From Persephonella sp. KM09-Lau-8 (GTDB lineage Bacteria > Aquificota > Aquificia > Aquificales > Hydrogenothermaceae), in assembly GCF_000703085.1 (NCBI RefSeq), contig NZ_JNLL01000002.1, positions 62,001-126,000 on the forward strand: a stretch of DNA of 64,000 bases, in the 5' to 3' direction. Positions 57,041 through 64,000 of this stretch are shown piece by piece. The notes under the pieces are model-generated. The model did not search any database and was not told where the DNA came from. It was given only the letters and a program-made list of their open reading frames with translations. The translations under genes and the position numbers were made by a program. Numbering within the stretch: position 1 is the first letter of the stretch; the number at the start of each line of letters is the position of its first letter.

Positions 57041-59116
57041 TTAAGGCGGAGATGAACTACAAATAATATCTTTTGTGGATTCATAAACCGTATATAAAGA
57101 AATTAAACCGGAAAAATCGGCTGGTTGGTCAGACATACAGCTGCAAGGAGTAAGCTGAGTTTCATTACTATTTAAAGGACAGACGCCCTCATTGCACTCT
57201 TTGTAAGTAACATACTCTGTGTCCCCTTTGACATGAGCACTGCTATTTTGACTGTCTGAAGAAGTCTTGGCAGAAACGAGCTCTCCTTCATTATAAGAAT
57301 CAGGTGAAGGAGATACCTTTACCCTACAATATTCTACACAACCGGTACCATAACTCTTTATTATTCCGGAAACATTATTCCCTTTGAAATCCTTATAGGA
57401 AAACTCTCCGGTTGACTCGTTGTAATTAGTGCTGTCCAGTGTTTCCTTTTGTTTAGATAAATCTATATCATACTCATATTGTTGATCATTTTTACAAGTA
57501 TACTTCCTATAAGCCTTCCACCATAAATCTTCCCCTGTTGCTAAAACCTGATTTCCTGCTGTGGTAACAGTGTTTCCATTCATACACAACACAGTTCCTG
57601 TTAAAGTTCCATCTAAGAATTTACAAGTACTTCCTATCGATTTTCCGGTTCTTGAACCTCCTCTAACTGTAACTACACAAGAAGGATTGTTTACACAAGA
57701 CTCAAAACTGGTACAAACGGCATCAGGCTCGCATATTATTTCCGTGTCTAAAGAACAATCATCAGGACTATTCTCTATGACTGTGCAATTATTCACAACA
57801 TTATATTCAGGAAAATCTTTTATATAAACATAAAGTCCTGAATTATTTGTTACATAATCAGCACAACTACATCCTCCTGTATCCCTGTAATAGATATAAA
57901 CCTGAGTCAAACTACCGCCTGCATCCCCGGTATAACTACCCGACCATGGATCAGTATCATCTGTCTTCTCGCATATAGGCTTCCAAACCTCGACCCCGTC
58001 ATGCTTTACTATTGCACAAGCATCGTCACATATATCTGTCCAGGTATGATATCTGCCACAAAACTGATACTCAAAAACAGGGCCGCAACCACTGCTACCG
58101 GTAGATGGTAAATAGCACTTAAAATAACCATCCCCGTTATCCTCAACCCCAGTACAAGTGTAATTAAAATCACAATTGCCACTATCAACTAATTTTACCC
58201 TGGCGTTGGTAACTATTGAACAATACCTCTCTGCAGGAGGTGGAGTTCCTTTCAAATAAGGAGAATTAGAAGTATACTCATAAGCTTTTGGAAAATCCTG
58301 AGTGGCACCCTGTATGGGATAATCTTTTTGCCCTGTTAAAACTTCATCAACAGCAGTATTTAAAGCAACATCCGAGCCATCTTGATAGTAAGACTTAATT
58401 CTGGAAAAATCGCTGTTAGCATCTCCACCTGATAAACAATCTGAAGCTTTCGAAGCTGAAACAACTATTTCTATGGAAGACAAATCTTTAGATACACTTA
58501 TCCCGGCAATATCCAGAACGGAAGATATAAGAGATAAAACCACTCCGCTTATGTCATCCAATATTTTAGACATGCCTTCTGGTGCTAAGGACATATTGTT
58601 ACAAGCAGAATTTATGCAGTAGCAACTAACACCTGTATTATTCATTTTAGGGTCAAAAGGAGAAAGCGTCCCCATTTTTACCTTTCCCGCAGAATCAACT
58701 ATGTAAGGAGCATATTTACAGTTATTCAATGTTCCGGGGTCGCAAAATAACAAACCAGAGGCACATACCCCCGCTACACCATCTATCTCATAGGAGTAAT
58801 CGAAATTACCATCCAAATCCAAATCTTCCCTAATAAAAACATTTATATTTCCGCCGGAAACAGGAACATAGGAAACTTTAAGAAAATTAACAGAAGAAGG
58901 GCAACTTAAGGAAACTGATACGCTGTTGGAACCATCCAGGGAAGTAAGTCCTGAAGAACCTGTAACGGAAGACATACTTTCTCTCAAACCACTCGAGGTA
59001 AAATTGTTTATTAATGAATCTGAACCTTTAGCAGAATTAACAGCTTTCTGAACATCGTCGGCAAATGATACAGACACTATAAAAAAGCTAAATATCAACA
59101 GTATCCTAACAAGCAT
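57041..59116 (-). CDS. large Cys-rich secreted protein of the tra region
   Basis: 691 residues, signal peptide (ILLIFSFFIVSVSFA), over thirty Cys after residue 70, including CYCINSACNN, CEKTDDTDPWSG and CSLDTEIICEPDAVC. No recognised domain. It resembles TraN-type proteins in Cys content and Gly/Ser-rich linkers but lacks their end motif. A tra promoter box precedes it, and it begins the unit with the EAL, traN and GGDEF genes. Probably an outer-surface partner of TraN. Confidence 0.5.
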   Translation of the reverse strand: MLVRILLIFSFFIVSVSFADDVQKAVNSAKGSDSLINNFTSSGLRESMSSVTGSSGLTSLDGSNSVSVSLSCPSSVNFLKVSYVPVSGGNINVFIREDLDLDGNFDYSYEIDGVAGVCASGLLFCDPGTLNNCKYAPYIVDSAGKVKMGTLSPFDPKMNNTGVSCYCINSACNNMSLAPEGMSKILDDISGVVLSLISSVLDIAGISVSKDLSSIEIVVSASKASDCLSGGDANSDFSRIKSYYQDGSDVALNTAVDEVLTGQKDYPIQGATQDFPKAYEYTSNSPYLKGTPPPAERYCSIVTNARVKLVDSGNCDFNYTCTGVEDNGDGYFKCYLPSTGSSGCGPVFEYQFCGRYHTWTDICDDACAIVKHDGVEVWKPICEKTDDTDPWSGSYTGDAGGSLTQVYIYYRDTGGCSCADYVTNNSGLYVYIKDFPEYNVVNNCTVIENSPDDCSLDTEIICEPDAVCTSFESCVNNPSCVVTVRGGSRTGKSIGSTCKFLDGTLTGTVLCMNGNTVTTAGNQVLATGEDLWWKAYRKYTCKNDQQYEYDIDLSKQKETLDSTNYNESTGEFSYKDFKGNNVSGIIKSYGTGCVEYCRVKVSPSPDSYNEGELVSAKTSSDSQNSSAHVKGDTEYVTYKECNEGVCPLNSNETQLTPCSCMSDQPADFSGLISLYTVYESTKDIICSSSPP

Positions 59117-59143
59117 ACCTCACCCCGACCAATGTGTTAAAAT

Positions 59144-59168
59144 AATAATAACACAAAACACTAAATAG
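59144..59168 (-). promoter_or_regulatory. tra promoter box, copy 3
   Basis: Minus strand: TTTAGTGTTTTGTG then TTATTAT (extended -10 TGTTATTAT), with TTGAAAAA upstream, before the Cys-rich protein gene at 59116. The divergent gene at 59192 starts within 25 bp. Confidence 0.6.
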
Positions 59169-59191
59169 ATTTTTCAATTTTGGAGGAAATC

Positions 59192-59851
59192 ATGAAAAAG
59201 TTAATTTCAGGAATAGTAACAGCAAGCTTCATAATAACCTCCTGCACAAATGCTCAGGTTTCCATAAAAGAAAAAATAGAAGAAAGACCTGCAGAAAAAA
59301 TAATAAATGAAAATATATCTGAACAGGAGCTTGTAATACTAACAATGAAAAATCTTGTGGAAGACATCAAGAAACAACGAAGAGAAATAGAAAAACTAAA
59401 AGCACAATACGGAATACAAGACAACAAAATAGAACAAATTAGAAAAATAAACATACAAATAGAACAAAAAATAAAAAAACTCCAGGATCAGATAAAAATA
59501 AGAGACCAAATAATATCTCAGGAATTCAAAAAGCTTATAAATAATCAAAAAATATTAAATGAAAAAATCAACAGAATAGAAAAAGAAATCGCCAAGTTAA
59601 AGCCTGAAAAAAATCAAATTTCTGTTGATAAACCAGACTATAAAACCTCCTCTACAGAAAAACCAACAGGAAAAGGCACAGTAATCACCCCCTCAAACAT
59701 TAGAAGCCAGCCAAAAATGGGGAATAACATCATAGGCTACGCAAAAAAAGGAGATGTTGTGGAAATAATAGGAAAAGCCGGAAACTGGCTAAAAATAAAA
59801 TACAAAGACAAGACTGGATTTATACACAAAAAGCTGATAGCTATTCAATAA
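59192..59851 (+). CDS. lipoprotein with coiled coil and SH3b domain
   Basis: 219 residues from the ATG at 59192 (GGAGG upstream). Lipobox IITSC near 19, then a long coiled coil (about 50-145) and an SH3b domain: TVITPSNIRSQPKMGNNIIGY, KKGDVVEIIGKAGNWLKI and GFIHKKLIAI. SH3b domains bind peptidoglycan or peptides, so this is likely an envelope tether. It is divergent from the traN unit and overlaps the next gene end-to-end by 11 bp. Confidence 0.75.
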   Translation: MKKLISGIVTASFIITSCTNAQVSIKEKIEERPAEKIINENISEQELVILTMKNLVEDIKKQRREIEKLKAQYGIQDNKIEQIRKINIQIEQKIKKLQDQIKIRDQIISQEFKKLINNQKILNEKINRIEKEIAKLKPEKNQISVDKPDYKTSSTEKPTGKGTVITPSNIRSQPKMGNNIIGYAKKGDVVEIIGKAGNWLKIKYKDKTGFIHKKLIAIQ

Positions 59852-60224
59852 AAGAACTGCTGGCTATTCTTTTTGTCTTTAAAATCTTTTTTATGACCTT
59901 GGCCATAGCTCTTCGGGTGCCTATACAACTGGATTCCATCCTATCTGCACCCTCTTTAAGTTTGTTATAAATTCTCTTAGACAAAAAAGGAGAAGAAATA
60001 TACTTAAAGAAAAAATAAGTATCCAAATTAAAATAAGTTCTTATAAGAGTTTCTCCCCCTTCTGTCAAATCATAAAGAAATCTTAAGGCACTAAGCAAAT
60101 CATAGTTTTGCTCCTCATAGAAAGAAAGCTTTCCTCTAGAGTGTTTTCTTGGTTTATAACCTTCGAAATATAAACGTAAATATCTTTCTATATCATCTAA
60201 GTCTCTTTCTCTTTTAGTCATCAC
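59841..60224 (-). CDS. hypothetical protein
   Basis: 127 residues, helical and basic (KPRKHSRGKLSFYEEQNYDLLS) with no signal peptide or membrane segment. It starts at an ATGATG that overlaps the end of the upstream gene by 4 bp; GGAGAAAAGTG supplies the ribosome site. No family recognised. Confidence 0.5.
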   Translation of the reverse strand: MMTKRERDLDDIERYLRLYFEGYKPRKHSRGKLSFYEEQNYDLLSALRFLYDLTEGGETLIRTYFNLDTYFFFKYISSPFLSKRIYNKLKEGADRMESSCIGTRRAMAKVIKKILKTKRIASSSFIE

Positions 60225-60925
60225 TTTTCTCCTTTTTCCTTACTTGCTATTTCCTCAGCTTCCTCAACAAATGGAACAAGAGCTGAATAACCTAAATCCT
60301 TCAGTAATCTTTTAAAATTGAAAAAATCTTCATCTCTTATATACTCAAGTTTTTGCATATTAGGTAGATTTGAAAAAACGTCTGGGATAACACACTCTCC
60401 AAACAACTTCAGAACATATTCCCGAGTCTTAACCGGAACTTCTTCTATGCCTTTTCTGCTCTTTAAATATTTAACAGACAAAAGAAGAACATAATAAGGG
60501 GTTATCCCCATATAGAGATACGGGGGAAGAGTAAACCTGTATACTCTATATATCTCGGATAAGTGTATTTCTCTATCAATACCCAAACTACTTGCCAAAT
60601 TATTTAAAGGCTTTCGCAAAGAACCTAAAGGAAATAGTTTGTAATCCTCATCCATATCATAAATAGTATCTGAATAGGAGATGTGTAAATAGTCCAAAAA
60701 AGTCTTCCAAAATTCTAACGCTTTCTCATCACTCAAAAATCTCATTTGAATATTGCTTAAAAAATAAAAAGGATAATCCCCCAAGGAACTGGTTATAAGT
60801 AAACTCCTCACATCCTGAAGCCTTAAAAAAACCTGACCCACGTGTAAAGGAGCTTTTATATTTGTCTTCTCAGCATACCAAGACCATGCCCTTCGCAAAG
60901 AAGCAAAAGACTCAACCCTATTCAA
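60221..60925 (-). CDS. hypothetical protein
   Basis: 234 residues starting at TTG (60925) after GGAGGT. Mixed alpha/beta, aromatic-rich (YRVYRFTLPPYLYMGITPYYVL), without signal or clear membrane segment. No family recognised. Co-transcribed with the 59841 gene and possibly driven by a promoter box related to the tra boxes (TGTTGTGTTATTT on the minus strand, 60951-60963). Confidence 0.5.
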   Translation of the reverse strand: MNRVESFASLRRAWSWYAEKTNIKAPLHVGQVFLRLQDVRSLLITSSLGDYPFYFLSNIQMRFLSDEKALEFWKTFLDYLHISYSDTIYDMDEDYKLFPLGSLRKPLNNLASSLGIDREIHLSEIYRVYRFTLPPYLYMGITPYYVLLLSVKYLKSRKGIEEVPVKTREYVLKLFGECVIPDVFSNLPNMQKLEYIRDEDFFNFKRLLKDLGYSALVPFVEEAEEIASKEKGEK

Positions 60926-60974
60926 AAATACCTCCTAACCTTATTTTTTGAAATAACACAACATATTTAACAAT

Positions 60975-60986
60975 TATAATTATAAT
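60975..60986 (+). promoter_or_regulatory. primase promoter (two overlapping -10 boxes)
   Basis: TATAATTATAAT in the 88-bp divergent gap upstream of the primase gene. On the minus strand the same gap holds a weaker copy of the tra box (TGTTGTGTTAT). Confidence 0.45.
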
Positions 60987-61013
60987 AGCAAACTCAAAAA
61001 ATGATATAGGACA

Positions 61014-62114
61014 ATGGATAAAAAACTGCCTATAGGAACAATACTAAAAGTACTGGAAAAAAAGGGTATACCTTTTAAAAAAAGCGGTAAAGCCTTCTCT
61101 CTGAAATGCCCTTTTCATGATGACGACAAACCCTCTGCTTCTGCACATCCGGAAAAAAATACATTTATGTGTTTTGCCTGCGGAGAAAAAATATACGAAA
61201 AATGGAAAAAACTAAAAGGTGTAAATAATAAGGAAACAAAAAAAGCTGTTTCTGCAAAACAACTAGCAGAGCTACTTGGTTTATCCCAAGAAGAATGGAA
61301 AAGCATAGTGAAAGAAGCAATTGAAGAAGAAAAGAAGTATGGAACTGTAAAAATAAAAGAATCAAAACTGGTAATAAACAACTACAAAAGAAACAACAAT
61401 TATTACCAAAATCTATGGGAAGAAATGAAGAATAATTGGGACGATTCTGCCGCAAAATACCTGGAAAACCGAAAAATAAATGCGAAAAAACTTTACCAAA
61501 AAGAAGAAATAAGATTTTTAAAAAGAAACACAGGGAAAGAAACAGATAAATACCAGAAATGGCCAATAATGATACCAATGTATTCAACGGATGGAAAAAA
61601 AATAGTAAACATACAGTTGAGAACAGATAACTCTGGAGTCACCCCAAAAACTATTTTAACCCCTGGAGGAGAAATAACTCATTTTGGGCTTCACAAACTA
61701 GACAAAAAAAAGCTAATAACTTTCATAGCTGAAGGTTCCACCGACTACCTAACCCTAAAAAGCTGGAATATACACAATGCAATAGGGCTATACAGTGCAT
61801 CAAAAGAACTGGAGGAGGAAATAATAAACAGATTGTCAAAAATAGTGGTTTTATTCTTTGACCATGATGAAGCCGGGATAAAGTCTTTCCTTAGAATAAA
61901 AAACAGAATACTGACCATCGCACCGGATAAGATAATAATACCTTTTGGAATAAAAGGAAAAAGTAAAGATGTAAACGATTTTGCAATGAACAATCCAAAC
62001 GCAAAAAAAATAGTATATGAAAATATAAAAGAATTTTTGAGAAGGAATCTAAAAGAATCAGAATCAAAAAAAAATATTCTCGCAAACCTGGAAAAAATTA
62101 TTGAAGATAATTAA
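61014..62114 (+). CDS. DNA primase with zinc finger and TOPRIM domain
   Basis: 366 residues. CHC2-type zinc finger near 32-56 (CPFHDDDKPSASAHPEKN then CFACGE) and a C-terminal TOPRIM domain with AEGSTDYLTL near 240 and LFFDHDEAGIKS near 282. The RNA-polymerase domain between them is short. It is smaller than DnaG and fits a plasmid primase that makes primers for replication or for the transferred strand. It overlaps the HD gene end-to-end by 17 bp. Confidence 0.85.
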   Translation: MDKKLPIGTILKVLEKKGIPFKKSGKAFSLKCPFHDDDKPSASAHPEKNTFMCFACGEKIYEKWKKLKGVNNKETKKAVSAKQLAELLGLSQEEWKSIVKEAIEEEKKYGTVKIKESKLVINNYKRNNNYYQNLWEEMKNNWDDSAAKYLENRKINAKKLYQKEEIRFLKRNTGKETDKYQKWPIMIPMYSTDGKKIVNIQLRTDNSGVTPKTILTPGGEITHFGLHKLDKKKLITFIAEGSTDYLTLKSWNIHNAIGLYSASKELEEEIINRLSKIVVLFFDHDEAGIKSFLRIKNRILTIAPDKIIIPFGIKGKSKDVNDFAMNNPNAKKIVYENIKEFLRRNLKESESKKNILANLEKIIEDN

Positions 62115-64000
62115 GAATATCTGTCCTTACTTTTACAACCTTCTTGCTTTCTGAATGTTTTATCGGAAGATTCATCAAAATAAACATATTTTTAAGTGTA
62201 GGTACGTCTATATCCGGATTCTTCTCCTCAATAAACTTGGATAAAAGATAAAATGAAAAGTCATAAGAATTCTCTATTTCTCTATTTTTGTTCTTATAAA
62301 AACCAAAGGGATGGAACCATCCTGCAGCATAAAGATAAGAATAGAAAATTTCTATAGGAATTTCTACAACACCAAAAGATTCAGAATAAGAAACCCCATC
62401 AGAAGAAAAAGCTCTTGGATCAGCTTGAATCTCCAATATTATATTCTTGAAATCAGAAGAAAAAGAATAAATAACATCTTCCAAAGACTTAAAACCAAAC
62501 ACATCTTTGAAAAACTTAGGAACCTTATATCCCCTCAAATCTCCTGAATCCATAAGAGAATAAAAAATCTCCCCTCCTTTCCCCTTCTCTTTAAATGTAT
62601 AGGTATATAAATCCTGGTAAAACACAGAAACGTCCTTGACTTCTGGATAATTGTCTATAAAATTGAAAACTCTCAACTCAAAGATACGAGAAAGCTTATC
62701 AGCTATAAAAACATTTTCCATGGCGGCAGAAATAAACCCATTAATAGGACTATCTTCAGAAATATTCAGGTCATAAAGTAAATCATCCCTATTATTAAAA
62801 TGATGAGATTCTATTGAAACTATGAAAAACTTTTTAAGGAACTCTTCATACCTACCATAAAGAAATGAGAAATCAAAATCATCACCAAATAAACCTTCAA
62901 AAGAACCCCTATATTCTTCAAAAAAGCCCTCAAGTTTTTTCTTTAACTCTTCATAATAAACTCTGCTGTCGTGCCCGGAAACAGAAAAAATCTTGCCAAA
63001 ATCATGAAAAAGAGCCAAAACAGAATAGAAAAACGCAAATTCCGGCCTCATCCTTTTATAAGTAGCAAGTCCCACCAAAGACACTAAAAATGAAGAAAAC
63101 AAATGAGAATAAAGCGAAAGTCTCTTGTAAACATCGTATCTGGATTTATAAAAAACGGACTTACTATCTTGAGAAACCGAATAGGTATTAAACCTTTTAA
63201 CCAGATATTCCCTGACTGCAAAAATATAAAGAAAAACTAATATCGAGAAAAATTCTTTATAAATATCCTTGTCAGACAGCTGAAGACCACAGGTATGTCT
63301 TATAGAGGTAAACAAATGCTCTATTTCTCCAAAATCTTCTCCATTTCCATCAAAATCTTTCTCCAGAAAAGTAAAATAGAAGAAAATCAAAGAAGTGGTA
63401 ACATCGGAATACAAATCCTTTTCTAGAGATAAAAACTCCTCTTTAGAGAGAGAGTCCTCACTCACATCAAATTTCTCATAACAAGCAACTGAAAATGTCT
63501 TATACAAATTATCAGCATAATCTCCCGTTAAGCTATCAAGGAACCTCTCCACCTTTCGCCTGGAAGAACCTCCTTGACCTCCCGAAAACTTACTACTACG
63601 GGATTTTAAAAATCCCCTAAGAACCTCAAAGGGATACGCATTCAGAATGTAAATACTTTTCCAATCATGAAGAACAGGGCTATCATATATCCCTATCACC
63701 TCTAAAGTTCGTTCAGGAGATTCCCTGGAAGATTCTTTAGAAGAAAGCTCTATATCCTCCTCGTTTAACACAACATCTTGATCCTGTATTCCGGCTGCAT
63801 CATCTATTTCTGAAGAAGCTTCAAAATCATCTTCAATTTCGTTAATAGTTTCAACTTCAACCAGTTCCGTATCTTCCGCGTGAGTCTCGGATTGTTCCGG
63901 TAAAGCTGCTTCAGATTCTGCAGGCCTTATGTCCTCTTTCTCTTCTAGACCCTCTTGAACTCCAGCTTCTTCCTTTTTGTCCTGAATCTCGATCCCTGCA
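62098..64000 (-). CDS. HD-domain protein, possible MOBH/TraI-like relaxase (partial)
   Basis: The frame is open from 62098 to the window edge (over 630 residues), so the N-terminus is outside. The visible start is an acidic, low-complexity region (about 80 residues), then a largely helical protein with YSHLFSSFLVSLVGL, ALFHDFGKIFS (HDxGK) and SIESHHFNNRDDLL. MOBH relaxases such as R391 TraI use an HD-hydrolase-like metal site of this kind. The final winged-helix part of TraI proteins was not recognised. Relaxase is therefore a suggestion from motif and context. Confidence 0.45.
   Translation of the reverse strand, partial: AGIEIQDKKEEAGVQEGLEEKEDIRPAESEAALPEQSETHAEDTELVEVETINEIEDDFEASSEIDDAAGIQDQDVVLNEEDIELSSKESSRESPERTLEVIGIYDSPVLHDWKSIYILNAYPFEVLRGFLKSRSSKFSGGQGGSSRRKVERFLDSLTGDYADNLYKTFSVACYEKFDVSEDSLSKEEFLSLEKDLYSDVTTSLIFFYFTFLEKDFDGNGEDFGEIEHLFTSIRHTCGLQLSDKDIYKEFFSILVFLYIFAVREYLVKRFNTYSVSQDSKSVFYKSRYDVYKRLSLYSHLFSSFLVSLVGLATYKRMRPEFAFFYSVLALFHDFGKIFSVSGHDSRVYYEELKKKLEGFFEEYRGSFEGLFGDDFDFSFLYGRYEEFLKKFFIVSIESHHFNNRDDLLYDLNISEDSPINGFISAAMENVFIADKLSRIFELRVFNFIDNYPEVKDVSVFYQDLYTYTFKEKGKGGEIFYSLMDSGDLRGYKVPKFFKDVFGFKSLEDVIYSFSSDFKNIILEIQADPRAFSSDGVSYSESFGVVEIPIEIFYSYLYAAGWFHPFGFYKNKNREIENSYDFSFYLLSKFIEEKNPDIDVPTLKNMFILMNLPIKHSESKKVVKVRTDILNYLQ

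Overview
The window looks like most of a conjugative plasmid, or a plasmid-derived integrated element, from an AT-rich bacterium. It carries an F-type (MPF-F) type IV secretion system, a ParMRC partition locus, a Rep_3-family initiator region with iterons, a primase, and an HD-domain protein that may be a MOBH-like relaxase. Lys/Glu/Ile-rich proteins, AGA/ATA-heavy codon use, strong AGGAGG ribosome sites and a single-strand binding protein with two OB folds suggest a thermophile of the Aquificota type. That placement is inference: there is no rRNA or marker gene here.

Layout. 1-0.75 kb, minus strand: the end of a cell-surface-type locus (methyltransferase, GtrA-like protein). 0.8-19.9 kb: an accessory DNA-metabolism region, mostly plus strand, with RNase HI, SSB, an AAA+ ATPase, two helicases, a nucleotidyltransferase/PcfJ-like fusion, a DUF2997 protein with a possible Ycf35-like partner, a membrane SAVED-like protein and many small unknowns. 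Fourteen copies of a short leader with a G-rich stem-loop lie in this region, nearly all just upstream of a plus-strand gene. It ends with two tRNA-like sequences, the first having an unusually long anticodon arm.

20-22 kb: a repeat field, ten 11-bp parC repeats, parM and parR. 22-26 kb: a lytic transglycosylase on the minus strand and a plus-strand operon with a DsbC-like protein. 26.3-33.7 kb, minus: traG, traH, traU, traW. 33.8-36.9 kb: a membrane protein of possible GT-C type, a lipoprotein and a small unknown. 37.1-41 kb: a rep gene split by an IS607-type element (serine recombinase plus TnpB) and further damaged by an internal deletion, then iterons. 41-52 kb, minus: one compact tra operon (traL, E, K, B, two halves of traV, a TraC-N-like protein, traC, trbI, an S26 peptidase, traF, an OmpA-like lipoprotein, trbC). 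52-59 kb, minus: a GGDEF cyclase, a TraN with a C-type-lectin-like domain, a compact EAL protein and a large Cys-rich secreted protein. 59-64 kb: an SH3b lipoprotein, two unknowns, a primase and the HD-domain protein running off the right edge.

How it fits together. TraL/E/K/B/V/C/W/U/H/G/F/N with TrbC/TrbI would build the F-type channel and stabilise mating pairs. DsbC, TraF and TrbC would handle the disulfides of the Cys-rich TraN/TraU/TraH. GGDEF and EAL genes flanking traN suggest c-di-GMP control of transfer. The three tra transcription units share a promoter-box sequence. No pilin gene or TraD-type coupling protein was recognised.
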